Source: Alphaproteobacteria bacterium
GTDB taxonomy: Bacteria > Pseudomonadota > Alphaproteobacteria > Rhodospirillales > WMHbin7
Assembly: GCA_015231795.1 (NCBI GenBank)
Contig: JADGAX010000004.1
Span: forward strand, 21,001 to 85,000
DNA: 64,000 nt
Direction: 5' to 3'
Shown: positions 17,491-28,215 of the stretch, one piece after another
How positions within the stretch are numbered: position 1 is the stretch's first letter
Layout: the number at the start of each line of letters is the position of its first letter
The notes under the pieces: generated by a model
Told to the model about the DNA's origin: nothing
Databases searched by the model: none
What the model saw: the letters and a program-made list of their open reading frames with translations, nothing else
Program-made: the position numbers and the translations under genes

Positions 17491-19142
17491 GCGCCAACTC
17501 CGCCGGGCGAGATCGGCCTTGCGATGCGATAGCTGCCCTTGCCGGTGCGCTTGACCTCGTACATGGCCTCGTCCGCCCTGGCGATCATGCCTTCGAGCGT
17601 TTCCGATCGTCTGGGATCATGCACGGCGATGCCCAAGGAAACGCCCAGGACTTTTTCGGGCGAGCCTGAGAAGGAAGCCAGCGAGCGGCTGGCGTCGAGC
17701 AAGACCTGCGCGCGCTTTTCGGCCACATCCTGGTCGGCGTTTTCAAGCCAGACGGCGAATTCGTCGCCGCCCAGGCGCGACACCAGATCGATCGGGCGCG
17801 TGTTGTGAATCAAAAGCTGCTTTACGGCCAACAGCGCTTCATCGCCTTTCTGATGGCCGTGCACGTCGTTGACCATCTTGAAATTATCCAGATCGACATA
17901 GATCAGGGCCGCCGGCTTGCGATCGCGGGCCAGACGATTGAAGCGCCGCTCGATCTCTTCGAAGAAGGCGCGGCGGTTGAACAGGCCGGTCAGCCCATCG
18001 GTGCGCGACAGGTTCAAGATGCGTTCGTGATTGGCGATCTGTTCGTTGGCGATGCCGATCTGGTTGGCGACGTCCAGAATCAGCAGGCGGTCGTCGTCGC
18101 AGAAGGGCTGCGAGCCTTCGGCGCGCCAGACGCAAATGGCGCCGTTGGCTTCGCGGTGATAGCGCGACACGGCGCTTAGCACCTGCCATCCGTTCAAGGA
18201 CAGTTCCGCCGAGGAAGCGCCTCCCTCCAGATTGGCCAGCACGGCATGCACCGACTGATCGTCGCTATGTTCGCCGAAATTAGCCGCCGGAATGAATTTG
18301 TCGTCTTGCGAGCGGAAAATCTGGCACCCGGCGCATGACAGCGCGCGGGCCGTGGCCTCAGCCGCCGCCATCAGCATATTGGCGGGATCGACCTCGTCTC
18401 GGATGGTGCGCACGATGTAGGTCAGCAAACGCTCGCGGTTGGCGGCCCTGGCCAGGGCGGCGTCACGCTCGCGCACCATGGTGATGTCGCGGCAAACGCC
18501 CCGAGCACCTCGCCATTCCCCGGCTGGTCCCAACAGGGGGGCCGCCGAAACCAGCACGCAGGCCAGACTGCCGTCCGAGCGCTTCATCCAAACTTCGGTG
18601 TCTTCCACCGCCACGCGGGCCGAGAAGAGGGAAGACTGGTCTTCATGGCCTTCCGACAAGAGGCGGATGGGCAGGCTTCCCACCAACGCCTCGGCCGAGA
18701 AGCCCAGCGCGCCCCTGGGTGTGACGAACACGAAACGGCCATCCAACCCGGTTTCCCAGGAAAAATCGCTCGAGATTTCGACCAGGTCCTTATAGCGCTG
18801 GCGCGATTCAACCAGGGCCAGGCGCAGATTGCGCTCCAAGGTCACGTCGCGCCCAAAGACCATGACAGTGGCGGGAGCGGCCAGCGGCAGAATGGCCAAT
18901 TCATAATAGATCGGTCCACTGATGCCGGGCAGCAGCACGGACTCGTTCATCGGCTTGCCGGTTACCGCGGCCCGCCCGATATAGCCCATCACTTCGGGCG
19001 TATGACCTTCCTGGATCGCCTCGACCAGCGGCTGGGCGCTGGGATTGGAGGCCAAGACATGCCCATCCTGCGTCACCGCCAGCACGGCGGCCTTGCTTGA
19101 CGTCAAGACGTCGGAATCGATGGTGAATTGCGTTTTCGTCAT
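17487..19142 (-). CDS. PAS-GAF-GGDEF diguanylate cyclase
   Basis: 551 aa from MTKTQFTIDSDVL. Two PAS-like domains (residues 10-120 and 130-250), a GAF-like region (270-385) and a C-terminal GGDEF domain. The active site is intact: VSRLGGDEFAVWLENAD, with the start of the domain at RTDGLTGLFNRRAFFEEIERRF. It therefore probably makes c-di-GMP in the cytoplasm in response to a PAS ligand. No membrane helix is seen. The frame runs 63 codons further upstream into the divergent gene's promoter; ATG 19142 fits the PAS start. Coupled to the DUF2336 gene. Confidence 0.87.
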   Translation of the reverse strand: MTKTQFTIDSDVLTSSKAAVLAVTQDGHVLASNPSAQPLVEAIQEGHTPEVMGYIGRAAVTGKPMNESVLLPGISGPIYYELAILPLAAPATVMVFGRDVTLERNLRLALVESRQRYKDLVEISSDFSWETGLDGRFVFVTPRGALGFSAEALVGSLPIRLLSEGHEDQSSLFSARVAVEDTEVWMKRSDGSLACVLVSAAPLLGPAGEWRGARGVCRDITMVRERDAALARAANRERLLTYIVRTIRDEVDPANMLMAAAEATARALSCAGCQIFRSQDDKFIPAANFGEHSDDQSVHAVLANLEGGASSAELSLNGWQVLSAVSRYHREANGAICVWRAEGSQPFCDDDRLLILDVANQIGIANEQIANHERILNLSRTDGLTGLFNRRAFFEEIERRFNRLARDRKPAALIYVDLDNFKMVNDVHGHQKGDEALLAVKQLLIHNTRPIDLVSRLGGDEFAVWLENADQDVAEKRAQVLLDASRSLASFSGSPEKVLGVSLGIAVHDPRRSETLEGMIARADEAMYEVKRTGKGSYRIARPISPGGVGA

Positions 19143-19215
19143 ACCCGCTAGCGCTCTGGCGTAACCCCGTTGTTTGGGATTATCATAAGACAGCCGTCGA
19201 AACGAGTAGAAACGC

Positions 19216-19896
19216 ATGCCCACCCCCACCTTGGACCAGCTTGACACCTGGGTCTTTGACCTGGACAACACCCTATATCCGGCCACTTCCAGCCTGTTTC
19301 CGCAGATTGACGCGCGCATGCGCGCCTTCATCTCGGAGTTGTTGGGGTTGAACGCCGTCGAGGCGCATGCGCTTCAGAAGCGCTATTACCGGGAATTCGG
19401 CACCACGCTGCGCGGCTTGATGCTGGTTCACGGGCTGGAACCCGACCGCTTTTTGGATTTCGTCCACGACATCGACCGATCGGTGCTGGGTCCCGATCCG
19501 CGCCTTGACGCGGCACTCGCCAATCTGCCTGGACGCAAGCTGATCTTCACCAACGGCACCGAAAGCCATGCCGTGAAGGTGCTGGACCGTTTAGGGCTAT
19601 CCAGGCATTTCGAGGGCATCTTCGACATTCGCGCGTCGAATTACGTGCCCAAACCCGATCCCGAAACCTATCAACTGCTGCTGACCCGCCACGACGTGAC
19701 GGCAAGAAAGGCCGCCATGTTCGAGGATATCGCCAGAAACCTGAAACCGGCCTTCGATCTGGGCATGACCACGATCTGGGTGAAGGCCCATGAACCGGAA
19801 TTTCGCCACGACACGGCGGACGCGCATGTCCACCACGCCACCCAAGACTTGGCGGCTTGGCTGGATCAGACGTCTTGCGCCGGAAAGGCGATGTAG
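19216..19896 (+). CDS. HAD-family pyrimidine 5'-nucleotidase
   Basis: 226 aa. HAD phosphatase of the SDT1-like pyrimidine 5'-nucleotidase group. Motif I is VFDLDNTLYPATSSLF with the nucleophile Asp, motif II LIFTNGTESHA, the lysine in NYVPKPDPETYQLL and motif IV AAMFEDIARNL. It likely dephosphorylates UMP/CMP in the cytoplasm. The 3' end overlaps the convergent histidine kinase by 31 bases. Confidence 0.88.
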   Translation: MPTPTLDQLDTWVFDLDNTLYPATSSLFPQIDARMRAFISELLGLNAVEAHALQKRYYREFGTTLRGLMLVHGLEPDRFLDFVHDIDRSVLGPDPRLDAALANLPGRKLIFTNGTESHAVKVLDRLGLSRHFEGIFDIRASNYVPKPDPETYQLLLTRHDVTARKAAMFEDIARNLKPAFDLGMTTIWVKAHEPEFRHDTADAHVHHATQDLAAWLDQTSCAGKAM

Positions 19897-22580
19897 AAGC
19901 AGCAGCCTTCGCCCAGGGCCGATTCGATCCAGATGCGGCCCTTATGCTGTTCGACGATCTTCTTGCAAACGGCCAGCCCGATGCCCGTCCCCTCATACTG
20001 ATCGCCCTTGACCAGACGTTGGAAAATGGCGAAGGCGCGGCCATGGTCCTTGGGATCCATGCCCATGCCGTTGTCCTTGACGCGAAGGATCCATTCTTGG
20101 CCCTCGCGGGCAAAGTTGAGATCGATGCGGATAGGCCGCTCGGGCGAGCGGTATTTGATGGCGTTGCCGATCAGATTCTGGAACAAGCGCACCAGTTCCA
20201 TCCAATGTCCTTGGACGGCGGGGAAACCGTCGGCTACCCGGATGTCGGCCTTGGCATCGGCGATCGCCACTTCAAGATTGAGGCAGCTTTCGCGGATCAC
20301 GTCGTTCAGCTTGACCAGAACGAAAGGCTCGGCGCTTCTGCCGGTGCGCGAATATTCCAGCAGGCTGACGATCAACTGATCCATGCGCTTGGCGCCGCCC
20401 AGGGCGAAATCCATGAATTCCCGCAAGTCGCCTTCAAGGGTCGAACCCAGCTTGCGCTCGATCAGTTGCAGATAGCTTGTGACCATGCGCAAGGGCTGGC
20501 GCAAATCGTGCGAGGCCACATAGGCGAACTGCTCCAACTCGGCGTGCGAGCGCTTCAATTCCTCGGCCACGCGCCTGCGTTCGGTCATGTCCTCCTTGAC
20601 GCCCAGGTAATGGGTGATTTTGCCCTCGCCATCCAGAATGGGGGAAATTGACGCCTGCTCCCAAAAAAGTTCGCCATTCTTCTTGCGATTGCACAATTCG
20701 CCGTGCCATTCCTCGCCCGCCGTGATGGCGCCCCAAAGCTGGGCATAGGCCTCGGGCGGCGTTTTCCCGGATTTCAAAAGGCGCGGATTCTGCCCCAACA
20801 CTTCGTTCAATTCATATCCAGAGTTTTCCAAGAATCTGGGATTGACGTACTCGATCTCGCCCTTGGTGTTGGAAATCATGATCGACACCGGGCTTTGTTC
20901 GATGGCGCGGATCAACTTGCGCCGCTCCGCCTCCAGGCGGACGCGCACGGTTTCGTCGAAGACCAAGGAATATAGAATTGTCTTGCCGTCGACATTGATC
21001 GGGCCGGAATGAATCTCGACATTGCGGATTTCGCCCGAGGCCAGCCGGTGGCGGAAATGGAAGTCGGAACGCTGCTCTCGCGTGGCGCGCTCCATCTCGT
21101 GGGCGACTTCTTCCTTGCTGGCCATGTTGATGTCGCCGATCTTCAACTGCTTCAGCTTGTCCACGCTATAACCGTAGAAATTGGACGCGGCCTTGTTGGC
21201 GTCGACGATCACTCCGGTTTCGGGATCGATCAGCAACTTTGGCACTTTCGAACCGGCGAACAGGCTGTGATAGCGCTCTTCGCTGGCCCTTAGCGCTTCT
21301 TCGTTGCGCCTGCGCTCGGTGATGTCGGCAACGCTGGCCACCCGCACGGATTCGCCGCCATAGACCACATTGCGCCCGACCAGTTCCGCCGGAAAGATGG
21401 AACCATCCTTGCGCACGGCATCGACCTCGTAGGGGTCTTCGTTCTTGTCATTGATGCGCTGACGGACAAGGTTACGCGAGTCTTCGGTCAGCAGGCGCTC
21501 GAAACTTTTGCCCACCAGTTCCTCCGGTTCGTAGCCGAACATCTGGCAGAAGGTGGGATTGACGTCGATGATCGTCTTGCCGTCGTGAATGATCATGCCG
21601 ACCAACGTCAGCTTGGTCATGCGCTTGAAGCGTTCCTCGTTTTGCATGAGCTGCTGCGCAACCGCTTGGCGCGCCGCAAGCGATTGATAGAGGAACAACA
21701 TCAAAAGGCCAAGGCCCGCGCTGACCAGTCCAGCCGTCGCCAGGATGAAATTGCGCTGATCGGCGCCATGTTGCAGGGCTTCGGAAGCCGACTGGCCGAT
21801 GACGAAAGTCAGCCCGTATTCCGGCAGTTTTTGATAGCCGAAAATTCGTTCGACGCCATCGACCGGACTTTTGCGCGAAAAGTATCCGCTGGGCGGCGCA
21901 TCCGCCGACTGGTGGGGAGCGCCGCTGACCGTCTTGCCCATATGCTCGTCGTTGTCGGGATGGCGGGCCATCAAGTTGCCGGCGGCATCCGCAATGGATA
22001 GAGTCGAGTCGCCGTGCAGATTCAACTTGTCTTGAAAGCGAATGAACAGGGACGGATCGACGGACAGGACAATGACGCCCTCGAACTTGCCCTTGTCGTA
22101 GATCGGGCGCGTAAACTGAATGGTCCAACGCCCCGACACCTTGCCCTTCAGCGGCTTGCTGATGAACAATCGGTCGCGCCCGCTGCCGACATGCGTCTTG
22201 AAATGCTCGCGCTCGCCCAAATCGACGCGCTCTTGAACTTTCTGCAAATTCGAATAGGCCAGAAAGCCGTCCTTGCCGATCACGCCTATCTGAAAGGCGA
22301 TATCGGAAATATGCTCGGCCTGGCGCTGAACCCTAGCCGCGAAATGCTCCTCCCCATCGCTCCAATGTTCGCGCAGGTCAAACATAGACTCATCAAGACG
22401 TTTGATTATCGAGTTGGTGTTTTCCGCGAAAAGCTGGGCCTGAAATTGTGTAGCGACCTCGGCGTCACGGATGGCGTGCTCGCGGCTACGAGTCAGCTCG
22501 AAGAACAGCGCCCCCCAGATACAAGCCAAGCTGGCCGCGAACAGGAGCAGCATTTTCACAGGCAATGATATTGGTTTCAT
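19866..22580 (-). CDS. Multi-PAS sensor histidine kinase with extracytoplasmic Cache domain
   Basis: 904 aa. The N-terminal membrane helix (residues 8-27) and a second helix near 285-305 enclose a periplasmic dCache-like sensor (DGFLAYSNLQKVQERVDLGEREHFK, GRWTIQFTRPIYDKGKFEGVIVLSVD). Three PAS/PAC domains follow. The transmitter has its phosphorylatable His in VASHDLRQPLRMV (about residue 690), N-box NLIGNAIKYR, G1 DNGMGM and G2 GTGIGLAVCKKIVEQHKG. No receiver domain or partner response regulator is adjacent, so the output is unknown. Confidence 0.92.
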   Translation of the reverse strand: MKPISLPVKMLLLFAASLACIWGALFFELTRSREHAIRDAEVATQFQAQLFAENTNSIIKRLDESMFDLREHWSDGEEHFAARVQRQAEHISDIAFQIGVIGKDGFLAYSNLQKVQERVDLGEREHFKTHVGSGRDRLFISKPLKGKVSGRWTIQFTRPIYDKGKFEGVIVLSVDPSLFIRFQDKLNLHGDSTLSIADAAGNLMARHPDNDEHMGKTVSGAPHQSADAPPSGYFSRKSPVDGVERIFGYQKLPEYGLTFVIGQSASEALQHGADQRNFILATAGLVSAGLGLLMLFLYQSLAARQAVAQQLMQNEERFKRMTKLTLVGMIIHDGKTIIDVNPTFCQMFGYEPEELVGKSFERLLTEDSRNLVRQRINDKNEDPYEVDAVRKDGSIFPAELVGRNVVYGGESVRVASVADITERRRNEEALRASEERYHSLFAGSKVPKLLIDPETGVIVDANKAASNFYGYSVDKLKQLKIGDINMASKEEVAHEMERATREQRSDFHFRHRLASGEIRNVEIHSGPINVDGKTILYSLVFDETVRVRLEAERRKLIRAIEQSPVSIMISNTKGEIEYVNPRFLENSGYELNEVLGQNPRLLKSGKTPPEAYAQLWGAITAGEEWHGELCNRKKNGELFWEQASISPILDGEGKITHYLGVKEDMTERRRVAEELKRSHAELEQFAYVASHDLRQPLRMVTSYLQLIERKLGSTLEGDLREFMDFALGGAKRMDQLIVSLLEYSRTGRSAEPFVLVKLNDVIRESCLNLEVAIADAKADIRVADGFPAVQGHWMELVRLFQNLIGNAIKYRSPERPIRIDLNFAREGQEWILRVKDNGMGMDPKDHGRAFAIFQRLVKGDQYEGTGIGLAVCKKIVEQHKGRIWIESALGEGCCFYIAFPAQDV

Positions 22581-22787
22581 GTTCCCCGACTGCGTTTCTT
22601 ACCCTATCACGTATAGTTTGCGTGAGAAATATTCAACTTCCAATCAAAATTTGAGCCCGATCAATTTTGTGGTTATTCACAGGAAGCCATTGCTTAGGCT
22701 ACATCAATTGCTTCCGATGGCTAGGCAATCTTACAGAAATTTCATGGGGAATATGGTGCGTTTTCGCAGCGACGCGCCCGCGCCGAT

Positions 22788-23702
22788 TCAGCCCAGCCCC
22801 ACTAAGCCGCGGGCGAAGGACATGGCTTCGAAGGGCTGCAAGTCGTCGGCCTGTTCGCCCACCCCGATGGCATGCACGGGCAGATTGAATTTTTCGGCAA
22901 GCGCGACTAAAACGCCGCCCTTGGCGGTGCCGTCCAGCTTGGTCAGGATCAGCCCCGTCACATCGACCATGCTTTTAAAGGTCTCGACCTGATTGAGCGC
23001 GTTCTGCCCGGTGGTGGCGTCCAGCACCAGAAGTGTTGCGTGCGGAAGACTGGCATCCTGCTTTTTCAGAACGCGCACCACCTTCTTCAGTTCTTCCATC
23101 AGATCGGTCTTGTTGTGCAGCCGCCCGGCGGTGTCGATGAACAAGATGTCGGCCCCGTCCGCCTTGGCTTGCGTCACGGCGTCGAAGGCAAGGCCCGCCG
23201 CGTCGGCGCCGGTTTCACGCGCAATGACCGGACAATTCGCCCTGGTCCCCCAAACCTTCAACTGTTCGACCGCCGCCGCGCGAAACGTGTCGCCCGCCGC
23301 CAGCAAAACCTTGCGGCCCTTGTTGCGCTCGATGGTCGCCAGCTTGCCGATGGTGGTGGTTTTGCCCGTGCCGTTGACGCCCACCACCAGCACGACTTGC
23401 GGCTTTTGCAAAGGGTCGAGCGCCAGCGGCTTGGCCACCGGTTCCAGCAATTTGGCGATGTCGCTTGCCAGATGCAGGCGCACGGCCTCGCTGGTTGCCC
23501 CTTGCTCGAACCTGGCCTTGGACAAAGATTCGGTCAAACGGTATGCGGTTCTGGCCCCCAGGTCGGCGCCGATCAGCAGTTCCTCAATGCCGCCCAGCGC
23601 CACTTCGTCCAGGCGGCTTTTGGTGACCAGATCGCCGATCCCCTGCCCCAGTTGGCGCGAGGTGCGCGACAGACCGGATTTCAAACGCTCAAGCCAACTC
23701 AT
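22788..23702 (-). CDS. ftsY: Signal recognition particle receptor FtsY
   Basis: 304 aa. GTPase that docks SRP-ribosome complexes at the inner membrane. NG domain motifs: G1 VVGVNGTGKTTTIGKLA, GDTFRAAAVEQLKVW, G3 DTAGRLHNKTDLMEEL, G4 TKLDGTAKGG and the closing GVGEQADDLQPF. The acidic A domain found in enterobacteria is absent, as is normal in alphaproteobacteria. It is the third gene of dapF-mtaB-ftsY, with a 4-base overlap with mtaB. Confidence 0.97.
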   Translation of the reverse strand: MSWLERLKSGLSRTSRQLGQGIGDLVTKSRLDEVALGGIEELLIGADLGARTAYRLTESLSKARFEQGATSEAVRLHLASDIAKLLEPVAKPLALDPLQKPQVVLVVGVNGTGKTTTIGKLATIERNKGRKVLLAAGDTFRAAAVEQLKVWGTRANCPVIARETGADAAGLAFDAVTQAKADGADILFIDTAGRLHNKTDLMEELKKVVRVLKKQDASLPHATLLVLDATTGQNALNQVETFKSMVDVTGLILTKLDGTAKGGVLVALAEKFNLPVHAIGVGEQADDLQPFEAMSFARGLVGLG

Positions 23703-24898
23703 GCCGCGATTTGCCCTTCAAGCTGTCCGTTCTTGCCGCTAGAAATCCTGACCCTGGCCAGCGTCCCCGGCGTGCCGCCCGTGAAAAGCACCGGCAGATA
23801 GGAGGACGAATAGCCCTTGCCGGGTTCCTCGATCAACACTTCGACCTCGGCGCCGATCAAGGACGAGATCAGTCCCGCCCGCAACCGCTCGCCCGCCGCC
23901 CGCAATTCCCCCGCCCTGGCCTTGACCACGTCGCCCGACAAGCCCTTCCAGTTGGCGGCTGGCGTTCCCGGCCTTGCCGAGTAGGGAAAGACGTGCAGGT
24001 GCGACAAGCCCAGCCTTTCGATCAGGCGAAGCGTTTCTTGATGATCGCTCTCGGTCTCGCCAGGAAAGCCGGCGATCAGGTCGGCGCCCAAAGCCACGTC
24101 GGGCAGGGCTTGGCGAATGCGCAACAGATCGCCAGCGCGGTGGCGTCTGGCCATGCGCTTCAAGACGGGATCGGCCCCCGATTGCATCGACAGGTGCAGA
24201 TGCCCCATCAGGCGCGATTCAGATTTGAACAAGGCGATCAGATCGTCGGACACTTCGGCAGGATCAAGCGACGATAGGCGCAGGCGCGAGATGCCCGGCA
24301 CGTCCCTCAGAAGCCCGGCGATCAATTGATCGAGACGCCCCCACGAGGCGATGTCCACGCCGGTCAGCACGATTTCAAGATAGCCCGCCGCAGCCAGCTT
24401 GGCGGCCTGCTGGGCGATGCGCTCGAACGCCACCGGCCGCGATGGCCCCCTGGCCTTGGGAATGATGCAAAAGGTGCAGCCATGATCGCAGCCTTGCTGA
24501 ATTTGCACGAAGGCGCGCGCGCGGCCCTCGAAGCCGCCGATCAGATGCGGGGCCAGTTCGGACAGGTCGGCAAGATCCGTCACCACCAGCTTTTCGCCGG
24601 AACCCAGTTGCCTTGCGTCCAGTTTCGCGCCGTTTCCCAGCACGCGGTCCACTTCGGGCATGGCGGCGAAACGCTCGGCGTTCACTTGCGCGGCACAGCC
24701 GGTCACGATGATATGGGCGTCGGGCCGTTCGCGCTTCAGCTTGCGGATGGCTTGGCGGGCCTGGCGTTCGGCCTCGGCGGTCACGGCGCAGGTGTTGAAG
24801 ATCACGGCGTCTTCCAATCCGGCCTGCTTGGCGGTATCGCGCAGAACCTCGGACTCGAAGCCGTTCAGGCGGCAGCCGAATGTGACGATGTCGATCAT
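23699..24898 (-). CDS. mtaB: tRNA t6A37 methylthiotransferase MtaB
   Basis: 399 aa. Radical-SAM enzyme that adds a methylthio group to t6A37 of ANN-decoding tRNAs. The N-terminal MTTase domain has cysteines in FGCRLNGFE, FNTCAVTAEAE and VTGCAAQ; the radical-SAM cluster is QQGCDHGCTFCIIPKARG; a TRAM-like C-terminus follows (EVLIEEPGKGYSSSYLPVLF). The EAERQARQAIRKL pattern fits MtaB rather than MiaB or RimO. Overlaps both neighbours by 4 bases. Confidence 0.95.
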   Translation of the reverse strand: MIDIVTFGCRLNGFESEVLRDTAKQAGLEDAVIFNTCAVTAEAERQARQAIRKLKRERPDAHIIVTGCAAQVNAERFAAMPEVDRVLGNGAKLDARQLGSGEKLVVTDLADLSELAPHLIGGFEGRARAFVQIQQGCDHGCTFCIIPKARGPSRPVAFERIAQQAAKLAAAGYLEIVLTGVDIASWGRLDQLIAGLLRDVPGISRLRLSSLDPAEVSDDLIALFKSESRLMGHLHLSMQSGADPVLKRMARRHRAGDLLRIRQALPDVALGADLIAGFPGETESDHQETLRLIERLGLSHLHVFPYSARPGTPAANWKGLSGDVVKARAGELRAAGERLRAGLISSLIGAEVEVLIEEPGKGYSSSYLPVLFTGGTPGTLARVRISSGKNGQLEGQIAA

Positions 24899-25686
24899 CC
24901 GACCAATCGCCCCTCGGCGACCAGCGTGGCCGGGCCGGTCATCAGCACATGGCCGGTTTCAAGATAGTGAAGGCGAAGCTCGCCGCCATCCAGTTCGATC
25001 GTCACTTGGCGTCCGGTCAGCCCTCGCCGAAAGGCCGCCACGGCAGCCGCGCAAGCGCCCGATCCGCAGGCCAGCGTGATCCCTGCGCCGCGCTCCCAAA
25101 CGCGAAGGCGCAGCCTGTCTTGGCTTTGCAGCGAAATCACCTCGACATTGGTGCGGTTTGGAAACAGCTTGTGGCGCTCGATCAGCGGGCCGTGCGCAGG
25201 CAAGTCCACCACCAGCGCGTCCGGCACGATAAAGACGGCATGCGGATTGCCCATATTCACGAAAACCGGCCCTGCTAGCGGCCCCACGGCCAGATCGAGA
25301 TCGGCGACGTCGCGGGCCAGGCCCATATCCACCTCGATCATACCGTCTTCCAGCCGCCGACAGGGCAACAGGCCGGACCTTGTTTCGATCACGCAGTCTG
25401 CCGTCTTCCTTTCATTGAAGACCAGCAGGGCGGCACAGCGCGTTCCATTGCCGCAAGCGCCCGATTCGCTGCCGTCGCCATTTAAAAAGCGCACGAACAG
25501 ATCGGCTCCCCCGGCCTTGGCCGGTTCCAGAATCACGATCTGATCGCAGCCGATGCCGAAATGGCGATCCGCCAGCAGCTTGGCCTCGGCCTCGGTCAGG
25601 GCGACGGGCAGAGCGCGGCCATCCAAGACAACGAAATCGTTGCCCAGGCCGTGCATCTTCAAGAAGGACCGGTTCTTCAAGCTCAT
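24895..25686 (-). CDS. dapF: Diaminopimelate epimerase
   Basis: 263 aa from MSLKNRSFLKMHGLGNDFVVLDG. Interconverts LL- and meso-diaminopimelate for lysine and peptidoglycan. Both catalytic cysteines are present in SGACGNGTRCAAL and TLACGSGACAAAV, together with NGDGSESG and the EVISL region. An upstream in-frame start at 25749 would add 21 poorly conserved residues and is less likely. First gene of the dapF-mtaB-ftsY operon. Confidence 0.96.
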   Translation of the reverse strand: MSLKNRSFLKMHGLGNDFVVLDGRALPVALTEAEAKLLADRHFGIGCDQIVILEPAKAGGADLFVRFLNGDGSESGACGNGTRCAALLVFNERKTADCVIETRSGLLPCRRLEDGMIEVDMGLARDVADLDLAVGPLAGPVFVNMGNPHAVFIVPDALVVDLPAHGPLIERHKLFPNRTNVEVISLQSQDRLRLRVWERGAGITLACGSGACAAAVAAFRRGLTGRQVTIELDGGELRLHYLETGHVLMTGPATLVAEGRLVG

Positions 25687-25870
25687 GCGCGATATATAGG
25701 CCCCGGGGCAAAAACTGTCCATGCACGCATGGCAAAGTTTCAAATTCAATTTACAGTAGTTCTAGATTTTACTTTATGTAAGCGCAAAGCCTTATATATG
25801 ATACACCTCTAATGACCATAATAAAAATGTGACTTTTGTCGCCGCGCCAACATTCGGGGAAACTACCATC

Positions 25871-27556
25871 ATGCGCCTAGCCGATTTGACCATCGTCGTG
25901 AAATTGTCGCTGATCGTCGCCGCCGCCTTTGCGGGCATCACGGCCGTCACCGCCTATACCTTGTTCGACATCAATAATGTGATGTTCGCCGACCGCCAGG
26001 CCAAAACCAAGGCCGTCGTGGAACTGGCCCATTCGACCGTGGCCAGCTTCGAGCGCCAGGCCCGCGAGGGAGCAATCAGCGAGGACGCCGCCAAATCAGC
26101 CGCCCTTAGCGCCCTGAAAGCGATGCGCTACGAAGGCAACGAATATATCTGGATCAACGACATGGCCCCGGCCATGGTCATGCATCCGATCAAGCCCGAA
26201 CTGGACGGCAAGGATCTGTCGAAAAACGCCGATCCCGCCGGCAAACTGCTGTTCATCGAATTCGTGAATGCGGTCAAGACCAAGGGCGAAGGCTTCGTCG
26301 ATTATCTGTGGCCGAAGCCGGGCTTCGATCAGCCGGTGCGCAAAATTTCCTTCGTCAAGGGCTTCCAGCCCTGGGGCTGGGTGATCGGATCGGGCATCTA
26401 TCTCGACGACGCCGAAGCGGCTTTCCGCGCCAAGGCCATGATTTCTGGCCTGATCGTCGCCTTGATCACGCTGGCCGTGATCGCGCTGTCGATGCTGGTG
26501 GCCCGCAACACCTCGCGCCCCATTATCGTCGCCACGCATGAGATGGAAAATCTGGCGAAGGGCGACACTTCCTTTGAAATCCATGGACGGGACCGCAAGG
26601 ACGAGGTGGGCCAGATGGCCGCCGCCATCCAAATCTTCAAGGACAGCCTGCTGCACAAGGCGGTTCTGGAAGAACAGATCAAGGCGGAAGCCGCCAAGGA
26701 ACATGCCCGCGTCGCCCGCCAGGAAGCCAGCATCATGCGCTTCGAGGAACGGGTCACGCAATTGTTGCGCAAGGTCTCGGCAACCGTCGAACATGTTCAT
26801 TCCGCGTCCGACCGTTTGGTGTCGACCGCGCAAGGATCGAGCGAACGCACATCGGCGGTGCGCGCCGTCACCGAACAGGCTTCGGCCAACATGCAGGCGG
26901 TGGCCGGAGCCACCGAGCAATTGGGCACCTCGGCGGAAGACATCGCCAGAAGAGTTTCCGAAACCTCGGACATCACGCAAGAGGCGGTCAACGGCATCCA
27001 GCAGGCCGACGGCACGGTGGCGGGCCTGGCGGGCGCGGCCAGCCGCATCGGCGAGATCGTCAGCCTGATCAACGACATCGCCAGCCAGACCAATCTGCTG
27101 GCTTTGAACGCCACCATCGAGGCGGCAAGAGCTGGCGAAGCCGGAAAGGGCTTCGCCGTCGTGGCGGGCGAGGTCAAGAACCTAGCCAACCAAACCGCCA
27201 AGGCGACCGGCGAGATCACCTCTCAGATCAATGAAATCCAAGCCGCCACGCAAGAAGCCGTCGAAGCCATCAAAACAGTGGGATCGACGGTGGGTCAGGT
27301 CAATACGGTGGTCGCCACCATCGAAGAGGCGGTCGGCGCCCAGACCCAGGCCACGCGCGAAATTCTTCGCAACATCGAAGAGGCAGCGCAGGGCAATGGC
27401 GAGGTGGCGCGCCATATCAGCGACGTCAGCGAGGCGGCCAACGACACGGGCAGCATGGCCCAGGGCATGTTCAAGGCCGCCGACGAACTGATGAGCGAGG
27501 CGGAAACCTTGAAGTCGGAAGTCGAGCAGTTCCTGATCGAAGTGCGGGCGGCCTAG
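25871..27556 (+). CDS. Methyl-accepting chemotaxis protein with single Cache domain
   Basis: 561 aa from [22 protein letters not shown]1 (12-32), periplasmic sCache_2 domain with the typical [30 protein letters not shown]2 near 195-215, HAMP, then the signalling domain with hairpin tip [37 protein letters not shown]. sCache_2 receptors often sense small organic acids. An in-frame start 14 codons upstream lacks a good ribosome site. Preceded by an AT-rich promoter region. Confidence 0.93.
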   Translation: MRLADLTIVVKLSLIVAAAFAGITAVTAYTLFDINNVMFADRQAKTKAVVELAHSTVASFERQAREGAISEDAAKSAALSALKAMRYEGNEYIWINDMAPAMVMHPIKPELDGKDLSKNADPAGKLLFIEFVNAVKTKGEGFVDYLWPKPGFDQPVRKISFVKGFQPWGWVIGSGIYLDDAEAAFRAKAMISGLIVALITLAVIALSMLVARNTSRPIIVATHEMENLAKGDTSFEIHGRDRKDEVGQMAAAIQIFKDSLLHKAVLEEQIKAEAAKEHARVARQEASIMRFEERVTQLLRKVSATVEHVHSASDRLVSTAQGSSERTSAVRAVTEQASANMQAVAGATEQLGTSAEDIARRVSETSDITQEAVNGIQQADGTVAGLAGAASRIGEIVSLINDIASQTNLLALNATIEAARAGEAGKGFAVVAGEVKNLANQTAKATGEITSQINEIQAATQEAVEAIKTVGSTVGQVNTVVATIEEAVGAQTQATREILRNIEEAAQGNGEVARHISDVSEAANDTGSMAQGMFKAADELMSEAETLKSEVEQFLIEVRAA

Positions 27557-28215
27557 TAACTGCTGGAAAAAGCCGCAAGAAAGGCCTGGGTGTGAAAGGC
27601 GGCCTGTTCCTTGGAATAGGCGTGCCTTCGCCCCTGCTTGCAGCCCGCTCTGGCTTGGCATCCGCCTTGAAGGCAGGCGGCGCCTGCCGCGCCTTTCAAA
27701 AAGCCCATGCAGGCAGACACATCATAGCGCCCGCTTGCGAAGACGTTGGCGGGGCAAGCCGACAGGCAGGGTTTGTCCAGGCAGGCGGCGCAGAGATCGA
27801 CCGGCCTGGGCGGGTCTGGAATGGGCAGTCGATCAGCGAATCCCAGCGCCGCCCGATAGCCATGCCAGGGTCCGAATTGCGGATGGATCAAGGGGCCGAT
27901 GGGCGATTGGGTTAAGCCCTCAGCCTGCATCGCCCAGCGCTGAAAGGGCAGCCAGGGCGGCCCCTCGAACGGATAAAGGGCCAGGGCGGCGGCGTCTTGC
28001 GCCAACGGCCCGATGACGCGCCTTGTCCAATTGTCCAGGGGATCGGCTTCATCCCGTCGCCCCAATTGAAAGGCGGGCCAAAATTCTCCCCCCAGATGGC
28101 CGATCAGCATCAAGGTGCGAACGCCTTCGGGCGCGCCGTCATCCTGGCTTGGGCTGAAGACACAGCGAGTGCGAAAGCCAATTTCTTTCAGTCTTTTCTC
28201 GATCCTTTGCAGCAT
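27553..28215 (-). CDS. Ferredoxin-like protein related to epoxyqueuosine reductase C-terminus
   Basis: 220 aa. The C-terminal half carries a [4Fe-4S]-type cysteine cluster, [17 protein letters not shown], and further cysteines in [24 protein letters not shown]. The N-terminal half resembles QueG-like domains but lacks the cobalamin signature I would expect. Reported homologues are simply called ferredoxin-like proteins. Function unknown; cytoplasmic. Convergent with the chemoreceptor, overlapping by 4 bases. Confidence 0.75.
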   Translation of the reverse strand: MLQRIEKRLKEIGFRTRCVFSPSQDDGAPEGVRTLMLIGHLGGEFWPAFQLGRRDEADPLDNWTRRVIGPLAQDAAALALYPFEGPPWLPFQRWAMQAEGLTQSPIGPLIHPQFGPWHGYRAALGFADRLPIPDPPRPVDLCAACLDKPCLSACPANVFASGRYDVSACMGFLKGAAGAACLQGGCQARAGCKQGRRHAYSKEQAAFHTQAFLAAFSSSY